47,809 nt of DNA, from contig NZ_LGDY01000132.1 of the NCBI RefSeq assembly GCF_001279525.1, positions 1-47,809 on the forward strand. Reading direction: 5' to 3'. Below, piece after piece: positions 1 to 7,883 of this stretch (positions are counted from its first letter, which is position 1; each line of letters begins with the position of its first letter). Source of the stretch: Nocardia sp. NRRL S-836 (GTDB taxonomy: Bacteria; Actinomycetota; Actinomycetes; Mycobacteriales; Pseudonocardiaceae). The translations under genes were made by a program, and so were the position numbers. The notes under the pieces were generated by a model, which was not told where the DNA came from, made no database searches, and saw only the letters and a program-made list of their open reading frames with translations.

Positions 1-247
1 GCCCCACCCGCTGCCGGCTCCTCGGCCGCCCCCGATCCGTCAGCCGCCCCGATCCCTCCGGGGCCACCACCCCAAGCCCCCGGCGGCGGTGCTCCTTGAC
101 CCATCCGGCACATCCCCCTTCCCCGCGTTCCTCCTCATCACGGGACGAGCGAGCCGCCGAATCAGGACACACTTCACCCGACCGGGCGACGCCTCACCTC
201 AACCGCCAAGCCCAAGCACCAAACCAGCCCAAGCCCCAGGAGGCCCA

Positions 248-1333
248 GTGACCGCCGTGCTCAGGCCGACGGCCGAACAGCAGTACGCCGCCGAGCTGGC
301 AGCCGTCGCGGCCCAGGACGACCGTCAGCGCCCGCCGAACTGGCGCCTGTCGCCCCAGGCCGTGGTCACCTACGTCCTCGGCGGCACCCTCCCCGACGGC
401 ACCGTGATCAGCCCGAAGTACGTCGGCGCGCGCCGGCTGGTCGAGGTGGCCGTGGGCACCCTCGTCACCGACCGCGCCCTGCTGCTCGTGGGGGTCCCGG
501 GCACCGCCAAGTCGTGGCTGTCCGAGCACCTGGCCGCGGCGATCAGCGGTGACAGCACGCTGGTGGTCCAGGGCACGGCGGGCACGAGTGAGGACCAGGT
601 CCGGTACGGCTGGAACTACGCGCGGCTCATCGCGGAGGGGCCCAGTGAGAACGCGCTGGTCCCCAGCCCGGTGCTCAGGGGGATGCGGCAGGGGGCGGTG
701 GTGCGGATCGAGGAGCTGACGCGCATGCCGTCGGAGGTGCAGGACTCGTTCATCACGGTGCTGTCCGAGAAGTCGCTGCCCGTGCCGGAGCTCAACACGC
801 AGGTGCAGGCGGTTGCCGGGTTCACGGTCATCGCCACGGCCAACGACCGCGACCGCGGGGTCAACCAGATGTCGTCCGCACTTGCGCGCCGGTTCAACAC
901 CGTGGTGCTGCCGCCGCCGGCGACCGAGGACGCCGAGGTCGAGATCGTGATCACCAGGGCCCAGCAGCTCGGCAAGGCGTTGCAGCTGCCTGCCGAGCCG
1001 CCGGCGCTCGACGAGGTGCGCAGGGTGGTGCGGATCTTCCGCGAGCTGCGCAACGGGTCCACTGTGGACGGTCGGACGCAGGTGAAGAAGCCCAGTGGCA
1101 GCCTGTCCACCGCGGAGGCGATTTCGGTGATCGCCAACGGCATGGCGCTCGCAGGGCACTTCGGTGACGGCACGCTCGGGGCGGACGAGCTGGCGAGCGG
1201 GTTGCTCGGGGCGGTCGTCAAGGACCGGGTGTCGGACGCGAACGTGTGGCAGGAGTACCTGGAGACGGTGCTGAAGGAGCGGGCCGAGTGGCGTGATCTC
1301 TACCGGGCCTGCCTGGACGTCAGCGGTGAGTGA
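248..1333 (+). CDS. MoxR-family AAA ATPase
   Basis: AAA+ ATPase of about 361 residues, MoxR/RavA class; these act as chaperone-like ATPases usually paired with a von Willebrand A (VWA) protein. Walker A reads GVPGTAKS, Walker B region is VRIEELTRMP with the following VLSEKSLP segment, and sensor 1 is VIATANDRD, followed by an arginine-rich ALARRFNT segment. The GTG start at 248 is preferred because AGGAGG (238-243) sits just upstream; the longer reading from 89 adds a proline-rich tract unlike the family. It overlaps the next gene by 8 nt, so the two are translationally coupled. The client is unknown. Confidence 0.85.
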   Translation: MTAVLRPTAEQQYAAELAAVAAQDDRQRPPNWRLSPQAVVTYVLGGTLPDGTVISPKYVGARRLVEVAVGTLVTDRALLLVGVPGTAKSWLSEHLAAAISGDSTLVVQGTAGTSEDQVRYGWNYARLIAEGPSENALVPSPVLRGMRQGAVVRIEELTRMPSEVQDSFITVLSEKSLPVPELNTQVQAVAGFTVIATANDRDRGVNQMSSALARRFNTVVLPPPATEDAEVEIVITRAQQLGKALQLPAEPPALDEVRRVVRIFRELRNGSTVDGRTQVKKPSGSLSTAEAISVIANGMALAGHFGDGTLGADELASGLLGAVVKDRVSDANVWQEYLETVLKERAEWRDLYRACLDVSGE

Positions 1334-3452
1334 GCCGGTACTCCTCGGCATCCGGCACCACGGGCCCGGCTCGGCCCGCATGGTCAAGCGGGCCCTCGAA
1401 CAGGCGCGGCCCGCGCTCATCCTCATCGAGGGGCCGCCGGAGGCCGACGCGTTGCTGGAGCACGTCCACGCGCTCACGCCGCCGGTCGCGATCCTCCTGC
1501 ACGACGAGGCCGAGCCCGAGAGTGCCGCGTTCTGGCCGTTCGCCGAGTTCTCGCCGGAGTGGCAGGCGCTGCGGTACGCCGACGAGAACGGTGTGCCGGC
1601 GCGGTTCTTCGACCTGCCTGCGGCCGCGTCGATCGGTGACGACGGGCCCAGCGGCAACGTCGACCCCATCGGGCTGCTGGCCGAGGCCGCCGGGTTCGAC
1701 GACCCGGAACGCTGGTGGGAGGACGTCGTCGAGCACAGTGCCACGGATCCGCTCGGGCTCGCGGAGGCCATCAGCGAGGCGATGGTCGCCGTGCGCCGCG
1801 AGTTCGAAGCGGAGGTGGGCGAGCGCACGCTCCGGCGCGAGGCGTTCATGCGTCAGACGATTCGCAAGGCGCGCAAGGAAACCGACGGTCCGATCGTCGT
1901 CGTCTGCGGTGCGTGGCACGTTCCCGCGCTGCTCGTCAGACCCACCGTCGCGCACGACACCGCGTTGCTCAAAGGGCTGCGGCGACGCCGGATCAGCGGT
2001 ACCTGGGTGCCGTGGAGCCACGGGCAGCTCGCCGCCGAGTCGGGTTACGGCGCGGGGGTCGACTCGCCGGGCTGGTACGCGCACCTGTGGCAGCACCAGG
2101 AGGACGTGGTGCCGCGCTGGTTCGCCAAAGCCGCCGCCGTCCTGCGGGCGGAGGACCTGCCGGCCTCGACGGCGAGTGCGGTGGAGGCGGTGCGGCTCGC
2201 GGAAACCCTTGCGGCGCTGCGGGAACGGCCGTCGGCCGGGCTGAGCGAGGTCAACGAGGCCGCGCTCGCCGTGCTGTGCGGGGGCGACGAGGTTCCGCTG
2301 CGGTTCGTGCACCGCAAGCTGGTCGTCGGCGAACGGCTCGGCGAGGTCGGGGAGGCCGTGCCGCGGTCGCCGCTGGCGGCGGACCTCCAGCGGTTGCAAC
2401 GCAAGCTCCGCCTCGCCGCGGACGTGCAGCCCAGGCAGCTCAAGCTCGACCTCCGCAAGGACAACGACCGCGAGCGCTCGAAGCTGTTGCGGCGACTGGA
2501 GGTGCTCGGCGTTCCGTGGGGGAGGGCCGACCGCTCCAACTCACTCGGCACGTTCGCCGAGGTGTGGCAGCTGCGGTGGGACCCGGTGTTCGCGGTCTCC
2601 GTCGCGGTCGCCGCGCGCCACGGCACCACCGTCCACACGGCCGCCGAGAACGTCCTGACCGAGGCGGCCGAGCAGGCGAGCCGGGTCGCCGACGCCGCGG
2701 GCACGCTGGGCAAGGCCGTCGGCTGCGAGCTGCCCAAGGCCGTCGGCGCCGCCCGTGACGCGCTCGACCGCTGCGCCGCGCTCGCCACCGACGCGCTCGA
2801 ACTGCTCGCCGCGCTGCCGGACCTCGCGCGGACCGTCCGCTACGGCTCCGTCCGCGGCACCGACCCGGAACTGCTGCGCGTCGCCCTGCACGGGCTGCTC
2901 ACCCGCGGTGCGGTCGGCCTGCCGCTCGCCTGCCGCAACATCGACGACGAGACGGCGGAGCACGCGCTGGCCACCGTCGACGGCGCCCACGAGGCCACCC
3001 GGCTCGCCGCCGACGAGGAGCACCAGGCCACCTGGTGGCGTGCCCTGCACGCGCTCGTCAAGGCCGACGCCCACGGCCTGCCCACCGGCCGCGCCACCAG
3101 GCTGCTGTGGGAGGCGGGGGAGCTGACCAGCGACGACGTCGCCGCGCGGCTGCACCGCTCGGTCGCCACGGCGTTCGTCGCCGGCTTCCTGCGCGGCTCC
3201 GCGACGCTCCTCGCCGCCGACCCGCGGCTGTTCGGCCTCATCGACGAGTGGCTGACCGGGTTGCGCGGTGACGCGTTCGACGACGCGCTGCCGCTGCTGC
3301 GCCGTGCCATCACCGACTTCACCCCCGCGGAACGGCGGCTGCTCGGCGAACGCGTCGTCGCCGGCGCCGCCCCGCAGCCGGTCGCCGACGACGAGTGGGA
3401 CCTGGAGATCGCCGAACGCCTCGCCGCGCACGTCCGCGGCCTGCTGGCCTGA
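1326..3452 (+). CDS. DUF5682 family protein
   Basis: About 708 residues, beginning VSEPVLLGIRHHGPGSAR, which is the hallmark N-terminus of the DUF5682 family. A second conserved stretch, VVVCGAWHVPALL, recalls the TraB/PrgY-type GxxH signature. No transmembrane segment or signal peptide is evident, so it is probably cytoplasmic. The GTG start lies inside the 3' end of the ATPase gene. In other actinobacteria this family is encoded in a run with a SWIM zinc-finger protein, a MoxR ATPase and a VWA protein (family knowledge). Here the VWA gene expected directly downstream is absent, and the next features are a tiny ORF and an unrelated cupin. Molecular function is unknown. Confidence 0.8.
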   Translation: MSEPVLLGIRHHGPGSARMVKRALEQARPALILIEGPPEADALLEHVHALTPPVAILLHDEAEPESAAFWPFAEFSPEWQALRYADENGVPARFFDLPAAASIGDDGPSGNVDPIGLLAEAAGFDDPERWWEDVVEHSATDPLGLAEAISEAMVAVRREFEAEVGERTLRREAFMRQTIRKARKETDGPIVVVCGAWHVPALLVRPTVAHDTALLKGLRRRRISGTWVPWSHGQLAAESGYGAGVDSPGWYAHLWQHQEDVVPRWFAKAAAVLRAEDLPASTASAVEAVRLAETLAALRERPSAGLSEVNEAALAVLCGGDEVPLRFVHRKLVVGERLGEVGEAVPRSPLAADLQRLQRKLRLAADVQPRQLKLDLRKDNDRERSKLLRRLEVLGVPWGRADRSNSLGTFAEVWQLRWDPVFAVSVAVAARHGTTVHTAAENVLTEAAEQASRVADAAGTLGKAVGCELPKAVGAARDALDRCAALATDALELLAALPDLARTVRYGSVRGTDPELLRVALHGLLTRGAVGLPLACRNIDDETAEHALATVDGAHEATRLAADEEHQATWWRALHALVKADAHGLPTGRATRLLWEAGELTSDDVAARLHRSVATAFVAGFLRGSATLLAADPRLFGLIDEWLTGLRGDAFDDALPLLRRAITDFTPAERRLLGERVVAGAAPQPVADDEWDLEIAERLAAHVRGLLA

Positions 3453-3487
3453 GTTTGGCGATCTTCGAAACAGCGCATCCCAGCACC

Positions 3488-3631
3488 GTGACCGCACCTG
3501 ACGAACATCGCCTCGACGAGTCCCAGCACCTCATCGACGAGGCCAAGAAGATCGCCCACGACCTGCGCGAGACGAGCCCCGACACGGCTCCGGCCGACCC
3601 GAAGCCCGAAGAGGGCTCACCCGCCAACTAG
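3488..3631 (+). CDS. small hypothetical protein
   Basis: A possible 47-residue acidic, hydrophilic protein, starting TAPDEHRLDESQHLIDEA after the GTG. It has one short predicted helix and a proline-rich tail ending EEGSPAN. There is no good ribosome-binding site for the GTG at 3488; a TTG at 3455, almost abutting the DUF5682 stop, is an alternative. Base composition matches neighbouring genes. I do not recognise a family. It could be a translated small protein co-transcribed with DUF5682, or simply open frame in GC-rich DNA. Confidence 0.4.
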   Translation: MTAPDEHRLDESQHLIDEAKKIAHDLRETSPDTAPADPKPEEGSPAN

Positions 3632-3659
3632 CGCCGCCGTTCCGGCGACCTCCAACGCC

Positions 3660-4010
3660 CTACAGCGACCAGGGCGGCGTGATCGTCTGCCCGTCGGCCA
3701 GCGTCCCGGTGATGCCCACCGAGGTCGCCACCACCACGCGCGCCGGCCCGCCGGTGAGCGAGAGCTCGGTGTTCGGCGGCACCACGATGGCGTCACCGGG
3801 TCCCGCCGTCTGCCCCTGGATCGTCACCGACCCGGACAGCACGTAGAACACCTCCTCCTTCGACGCGGTGTGCGGCGTCCCGTCGCCCCCTTCCGGCACG
3901 TCGACGGTCCACAGCGCGATCTCCGTGCTGCCCGTCGACGGCGCGATCAGCGGCCTGAAGACGAACCCGCCGAACTCGTGACGAGCCGCGGAATCTCCGG
4001 TGACCAGCAA
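3660..4010 (-). CDS. cupin domain protein
   Basis: Small single-domain cupin of about 116 residues. The first cupin motif region reads PHTASKEEVFYVLSGSVTI and the second PGDAIVVPPNTELSLTG. The metal-binding set looks incomplete: only one clear histidine (PHT) is seen, and the second motif has none, so it may bind a small ligand rather than catalyse metal chemistry. The TTG at 4010 is preferred because GGAGG (4020-4016 on this strand) lies 5 nt upstream; a TTG at 4031 would place the start inside the operator. It is divergent from a MarR regulator with two palindromic sites between them, so it is probably the regulated target. Confidence 0.75.
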   Translation of the reverse strand: MLVTGDSAARHEFGGFVFRPLIAPSTGSTEIALWTVDVPEGGDGTPHTASKEEVFYVLSGSVTIQGQTAGPGDAIVVPPNTELSLTGGPARVVVATSVGITGTLADGQTITPPWSL

Positions 4011-4024
4011 GACGACCTCCAAAG

Positions 4025-4073
4025 TAGTCAACTAAGTTGTCTAACCATAGAATGTGGTCAACCAGGTTGTCTA
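4025..4073. promoter_or_regulatory. tandem MarR-type operators
   Basis: Two related palindromes lie between the divergent cupin and marR genes. Site 1 is TAGTCAACTAAGTTGTCTA (4025-4043), with a perfect 11-bp core CAACTAAGTTG. Site 2 is TGGTCAACCAGGTTGTCTA (4055-4073), with a perfect core CAACCAGGTTG. Their centres are 30 bp apart, close to three helical turns, so dimers would sit on the same DNA face. Binding by the adjacent MarR protein is inferred from position and symmetry. Confidence 0.75.
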
Positions 4074-4086
4074 GTGGGGGTGTGAA

Positions 4087-4536
4087 GTGGAACCAGTGCC
4101 CATGCTGCTGGCGATGACCTACCGCGCCATGGGGGACCAGTTCCACGACCGCCTGCGCCAGATCGGCCTGGAGCCGCTGCGCCCGGCCCACGGCTACGTC
4201 TTCCGCTTCCTGGCCCAGCGGCGTGCCACGACCGTCGACATCGGCGGGCACCTCGGCGTCACCAAGCAGGCCGCCGCGAAGATCGTCGCCGAGCTCGACG
4301 ACTGGGGTTACGTGCTCAGGGAGCCGCACCCCACCGACAAGCGCGCCCAGTACGTCACGCTGACGACCAAGGGCCGCGACTACCTCAGGTTCGCCGACAA
4401 CCTCTGGGCCGACCTCGAGAACGAGATGGCCGAGGCGATCGGCCAGGACACCGTCGCGACCATCAGGGCCGGCCTCACCGCGTACCTGCGGCAGGCACAC
4501 GGTGAGGACCAGCCGGGTCTGCGGCCCGTGTGGTGA
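4087..4536 (+). CDS. MarR family transcriptional regulator
   Basis: 149-residue winged-helix regulator. The helix-turn-helix is near residues 52-75 (TTVDIGGHLGVTKQAAAKIV) and the wing carries the typical D-x-R pattern in HPTDKRAQYVTLT. N- and C-terminal helices (MLLAMTYRAMGDQF; a C-terminal GLTAYLRQAHGE) would form the dimer interface. The GTG start lies 14 bp beyond the second operator, consistent with autorepression. It is divergent from the cupin and ends one base from the convergent manganese exporter gene. The effector ligand is unknown; no redox cysteine pattern stands out. Confidence 0.88.
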   Translation: MEPVPMLLAMTYRAMGDQFHDRLRQIGLEPLRPAHGYVFRFLAQRRATTVDIGGHLGVTKQAAAKIVAELDDWGYVLREPHPTDKRAQYVTLTTKGRDYLRFADNLWADLENEMAEAIGQDTVATIRAGLTAYLRQAHGEDQPGLRPVW

Positions 4537-4537
4537 G

Positions 4538-5128
4538 TCAGAAGACCTGGGTCAGGGCGATCACGCCGAACACCGCGAACACCGCGCCGGCCACCCGCTG
4601 GATCCAGTGCGTCGGCAGCCGTCCGGCCAGCTTCCGCCCGACCAGCACGGCCAGCCCGGCCACGGCGACCAGTGCCAGCCAGGCACCGAGCCCCACCGCG
4701 AGCGGAGCGCCGTAGCGGGCGGTGATCCCCGCGGTCGCGAGCTGCGAGGCGTCACCCCACTCGGCCGCGAACAGCACGCCGAACGACGTCAGCGCCGCCC
4801 GCCAGAACGGCACGTCGGCCCGCGCGCCCGCCTCGTCGGCGGAGTCCTCCTCCTTGGAGAAACCCTCCTTGAGCAGCAGGAACGCACCCACGAGGAACAG
4901 CACGGCGACCACGCCGGCGACCAGCCGGTCGGGGAGCAGGGTGATCGCCGTCCCGAACGCCGCACCGACCACCGTCTGCACGGCGAAGGCGACGACGACA
5001 CCGACGAACACCGGCCACGCGCGGTAGCGGGTGGTCAGCACTAGCGTCGCGACCATGGTCTTGTCGGGGAGCTCGACGAGGAACACCACCGCGAAGGCGG
5101 TGAGGAACGCGAGCAGTGAGGTGGTCAA
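4538..5128 (-). CDS. TMEM165/GDT1 (UPF0016) family Mn2+ exporter
   Basis: 196-residue integral membrane protein of the UPF0016/GDT1/TMEM165 cation-transporter family. It carries the two diagnostic acidic motifs, VELPDKT (first repeat, about residues 17-23) and AAEWGDASQLAT (second repeat), each on a transmembrane helix, joined by an acidic cytoplasmic loop (KEEDSADEAG). Bacterial members export manganese (family knowledge). The TTG at 5128 is chosen because GGAGG ends 6 nt upstream. The 5' leader contains a yybP-ykoY riboswitch and a hairpin that masks this Shine-Dalgarno sequence, strongly supporting Mn2+ control. The gene is convergent with marR. Confidence 0.88.
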   Translation of the reverse strand: MTTSLLAFLTAFAVVFLVELPDKTMVATLVLTTRYRAWPVFVGVVVAFAVQTVVGAAFGTAITLLPDRLVAGVVAVLFLVGAFLLLKEGFSKEEDSADEAGARADVPFWRAALTSFGVLFAAEWGDASQLATAGITARYGAPLAVGLGAWLALVAVAGLAVLVGRKLAGRLPTHWIQRVAGAVFAVFGVIALTQVF

Positions 5129-5134
5129 GAGGGT

Positions 5135-5167
5135 CCTCCACGTCCGAATACGAAACCCGGACGGAGG
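5135..5167 (-). promoter_or_regulatory. Shine-Dalgarno-sequestering hairpin of the Mn riboswitch
   Basis: On the minus strand CCTCCGTCCG pairs with CGGACGTGGAGG (one bulged U), leaving an 11-nt loop. The 3' arm contains the GGAGG ribosome-binding site of the exporter gene, 6 nt before its TTG start. This looks like the translational expression platform. The Mn2+-bound aptamer would be expected to free the site. Confidence 0.72.
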
Positions 5168-5202
5168 CGCAACAGACCCCGACCGGGCGTGCTGCAGCCC
5201 GG

Positions 5203-5321
5203 CCGGAGGTCTCGTTCGCCCGTACAAGACGGGTGTGGGACCGGATCCACTCGAAGGCGGACCAGTATGTCGATCACCACGCCACCGGCTGACAACTCCG
5301 GTGGGAACTACTCCCCTCTGG
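5203..5321 (-). ncRNA. yybP-ykoY manganese riboswitch aptamer
   Basis: Read on the minus strand, the leader holds the conserved yybP-ykoY elements in order. GGGGAGTAG is at 5316-5308 and GACATAC at 5271-5265. The closing element GAACGAGACCTCCGG is at 5217-5203. CCAGAGG (5321-5315) pairs with CCTCCGG with one mismatch to form P1, and CCCGTCTTGTACGGG forms the hairpin just before the 3' element. Rfam class RF00080 commonly precedes Mn exporters including UPF0016 proteins, which is exactly the gene downstream. Assigned by eye from the consensus; a covariance-model score would settle it. Confidence 0.85.
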
Positions 5322-5371
5322 CCCATACATCGTAACCGACGCATATGACTTGGACCGCGTGACCTCGCGCA

Positions 5372-5410
5372 CGGGACCTTGGTCCCGACCCGGGACGGGA
5401 CCGTCGTACC
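5372..5410 (+). promoter_or_regulatory. DosR/DevR-like box pair upstream of cydA
   Basis: CGGGACCTTGGTCCCG (5372-5387) is a 7+7 palindrome matching the mycobacterial DosR core GGGACTWWAGTCCC except for a symmetric C/G in place of T/A. A second, degenerate copy, GGGACCGTCGTACC, lies at 5397-5410. The centres are about 67 and 43 bp upstream of the cydA start codon, which is probably also the transcription start. The spacing suits an activator. The cognate regulator is probably the NarL-type protein encoded at 11994-12611. Confidence 0.6.
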
Positions 5411-5433
5411 TGATAGCGGCCACGACCGGTACA

Positions 5434-5446
5434 TACGCTCGTTGAC
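5434..5446 (+). promoter_or_regulatory. leaderless promoter -10 of cydA
   Basis: TACGCT (5434-5439) is followed by 7 nt and then the GTG start at 5447, with no Shine-Dalgarno sequence. This predicts a transcript starting at the initiation codon. No convincing -35 hexamer is seen, as expected for an activator-dependent promoter. Confidence 0.55.
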
Positions 5447-6901
5447 GTGGACGTACTCGAACTCGCGCGGTGGCAGTTCGGCATCACCACCGTCTACCAC
5501 TTCCTGATGGTGCCGCTGACGATCGGCCTCTCCCTGCTGGTCGCCGGGATGCAGACCGCGTGGGTGCGCACGGGCGACGAGCGCTACTACAAGATGACGA
5601 AGTTCTGGGGGAAGCTCCTCCTGATCAACTTCGCCATGGGTGTCGTGACGGGCATCGTGCAGGAGTTCCAGTTCGGCATGGCCTGGAGCGCCTACTCGCG
5701 GTTCGTCGGTGACGTGTTCGGTGCGCCGCTCGCGATGGAGGCGCTCGTCGCCTTCTTCGTCGAGTCGACCTTCCTCGGCCTGTGGATCTTCGGCTGGGAC
5801 AAGCTGCCCAAGAAGGTCCACCTGGCCTGCGTGTGGGCGTTCAGCCTCGCGACCATGGCCAGCGCGTACTTCATCCTCGCCGCCAACTCGTGGATGCAGC
5901 ACCCCGTCGGCATCGAGATGCACGAGGGAAGGCCTCGGCTCACCTCGATCTGGGCCGTGCTGACCAACAACACGACGCTGGCCGCCTTCCCGCACACCAT
6001 CGCGGGCGCGTTCGCCGTGGCCGGCGCCTTCCTCGTCGGCATCGCCGCCTGGCACCTGCACCGCAGGTCGGAGGACGAACGCGTCTGGCGCGGCTCGCTC
6101 AAGCTCGGCACCTGGGTCGGCGTGGTGGCGTTCACCGCCCTGGCGATCAGCGGTGACCTGCAGGGCAAGCTGATGTTCGAGCAGCAGCCGATGAAGATGG
6201 CCGCGGCGGAGGCACTGTGCCACACCGAGGAGCCGGCGGCGTTCAGCGTCTTCGCGATCGGCGACGTCACCAGGCCCGACTGCGAGAACGTCAAGAGCAT
6301 CACCGTGCCCGCGCTGCTGAGCTTCCTGGCGCACAACGACTTCAGCACCGAGGTCAAGGGCATCGAGGAGCTCGTCCCGATGTACCAGCAGAAGTACGGC
6401 GAGTTCTACCCGGTCGACGAGCAGCTCGGCGAGCTCAGCGGCAAGCCGATCGACTACGTGCCCACGCTCCCCGTGACGTACTGGGGCTTCCGCCTGATGA
6501 TCGGCTTCGGTGCGATCTCGGCCGGTCTGGGCGTGTTCATGCTGTGGCTGACGCGCAGGAACCGGACGCCCACCGGGTGGTGGTTCCCGGTGCTGGGCCT
6601 CGCCGGCATCGCGACCCCGTTCCTGGCCAACAGCTTCGGCTGGATCTTCACCGAGATGGGGCGGCAGCCGTTCGTGGTCGTGCCGAACCCGTCGGGGGTG
6701 GACGGTGTCTGGATGTTCACCGCGCGAGCCGTCTCGAACAGCACGCCCGGCGAGATCCTGACCTCGCTCATCGCCCTCACCACGGTCTACAGCGTGCTGG
6801 CGGTCGTGGAGTTCTACCTGATCCGCAAGTACGTCAGAGGCGGGATCCCCGGCGTGCTGCCCCAGAAGTCCGACGACGGCGCCCTGGCGTTCGCGTACTA
6901 G
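5447..6901 (+). CDS. cydA: cytochrome bd ubiquinol/menaquinol oxidase subunit I
   Basis: 484-residue polytopic subunit of the cytochrome bd terminal oxidase, which reduces O2 at high affinity without proton pumping. The N-terminal RWQFGITTVYHFLMVPLTIG contains the conserved heme-ligand histidine (H18). AAFPHTIAGAF carries another conserved histidine, and GWIFTEMGRQP holds the heme-ligand methionine. The periplasmic Q-loop region is short, as in Gram-positive types. The residue after GRQP is Phe where many homologues have Trp. The first gene of cydA-cydB-cydDC; the GTG start follows a leaderless-type promoter and DosR-like boxes. Confidence 0.97.
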   Translation: MDVLELARWQFGITTVYHFLMVPLTIGLSLLVAGMQTAWVRTGDERYYKMTKFWGKLLLINFAMGVVTGIVQEFQFGMAWSAYSRFVGDVFGAPLAMEALVAFFVESTFLGLWIFGWDKLPKKVHLACVWAFSLATMASAYFILAANSWMQHPVGIEMHEGRPRLTSIWAVLTNNTTLAAFPHTIAGAFAVAGAFLVGIAAWHLHRRSEDERVWRGSLKLGTWVGVVAFTALAISGDLQGKLMFEQQPMKMAAAEALCHTEEPAAFSVFAIGDVTRPDCENVKSITVPALLSFLAHNDFSTEVKGIEELVPMYQQKYGEFYPVDEQLGELSGKPIDYVPTLPVTYWGFRLMIGFGAISAGLGVFMLWLTRRNRTPTGWWFPVLGLAGIATPFLANSFGWIFTEMGRQPFVVVPNPSGVDGVWMFTARAVSNSTPGEILTSLIALTTVYSVLAVVEFYLIRKYVRGGIPGVLPQKSDDGALAFAY

Positions 6902-6913
6902 GGGAGAGACGAC

Positions 6914-7882
6914 GTGGAAACGCTCTGGTTCGTACTGATCGCCGTGCTCTGGCTCGGCTACCTGTTCCTCGAAGGCTTCGACTTCGGCGTCGGCATGCTG
7001 CTGCCCGTCCTCGGGCGCACCAACCGAGAACGCCGGGTCATGATCAACACCATCGGGCCGGTCTGGGACGGCAACGAGGTGTGGCTCATCACCGCGATCG
7101 GTGCCACGTTCGCGGCCTTCCCCGGCTGGTACGCGGCGTTGCTCAGCGCCGCGTACCTGCCACTCACGCTGTTCCTGATCGCGCTGATCGGGCGCGGGGT
7201 CGCGTTCGACTACCGCGGCAAGGTCGACAACCCGCGCTGGCGCAAGGCGTGGGACGTCACGATCGTCGCCGGCTCGTGGATCGCGACCCTGTGCGTCGGC
7301 CTGCTGATCTCGACGACGGTGCTCGGCCTGCCGATCGACGAGAACGGCGACCGGGTCGGGTCGGCCTTCGCGGTCATCCGGTTCGACACCGTGCTCGGCG
7401 CACTCGCGTTCGCCGGCTACGCGCTGGTCCACGGCGCCGTGTTCATCGCGCTGAAGACCGAGGGCGAGATCCGCGAACGGGCCCGGCGCATCGCGCTCAC
7501 CCTCGCTCCCGTGGCGCTGCTGCCGCTGGTCGCGCTGCTCGCGGTCGTGGCCGGTGTGTGGGCGGGCGTGGTCGTGCTGGTGCTCGCGGCGGCGATGTGG
7601 CGCCTGCTGCACAACCGCGACGGCCAGTCGTTCGCGCTGATGGGGCTCGCGATCGCGGCCAGCGTCACCATCCTGTTCGGCGCGCTCTACCCGAACGTGC
7701 TGCCGTCGACGCTGAACGACGCGTGGTCGCTGACCATCGCCAACACCGCGTCGAGCCCGTACACGCTGACGGTCATGACGTGGGTGGCGGCGTTCGGCAC
7801 GCCCGCCGTGCTCGTCTACCAGGGCTGGACCTACTGGGTGTTCCGCAAGCGCATCGGCGTGCGGCACATCCCGGTGCACTGA
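6914..7882 (+). CDS. cydB: cytochrome bd oxidase subunit II
   Basis: 322-residue membrane subunit II, starting VETLWFVLIAVLWLGYLFLEGFDFGVG, the typical CydB opening; later landmarks are GPVWDGNEVWLI and FDYRGKVDNPRW. GTG start 12 nt after cydA, with GGGGAG at the cydA stop as ribosome-binding site. It pairs with CydA in the cytoplasmic membrane. It is followed one base later by cydDC, so all three are one operon. Length is normal for actinobacterial CydB. Confidence 0.97.
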   Translation: METLWFVLIAVLWLGYLFLEGFDFGVGMLLPVLGRTNRERRVMINTIGPVWDGNEVWLITAIGATFAAFPGWYAALLSAAYLPLTLFLIALIGRGVAFDYRGKVDNPRWRKAWDVTIVAGSWIATLCVGLLISTTVLGLPIDENGDRVGSAFAVIRFDTVLGALAFAGYALVHGAVFIALKTEGEIRERARRIALTLAPVALLPLVALLAVVAGVWAGVVVLVLAAAMWRLLHNRDGQSFALMGLAIAASVTILFGALYPNVLPSTLNDAWSLTIANTASSPYTLTVMTWVAAFGTPAVLVYQGWTYWVFRKRIGVRHIPVH

Positions 7883-7883
7883 G

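Noticed and set aside
1..247. Possible gene end or leader at the left edge
   Set aside because: Pro/Ala-rich open frame with no motif; it may be an intergenic region or the tail of an upstream gene, and cannot be decided from this window.
5322..5446. Rex (NADH) operator upstream of cydA
   Set aside because: No TTGTGAA-type palindrome found; the visible palindrome is of GGGACC type.
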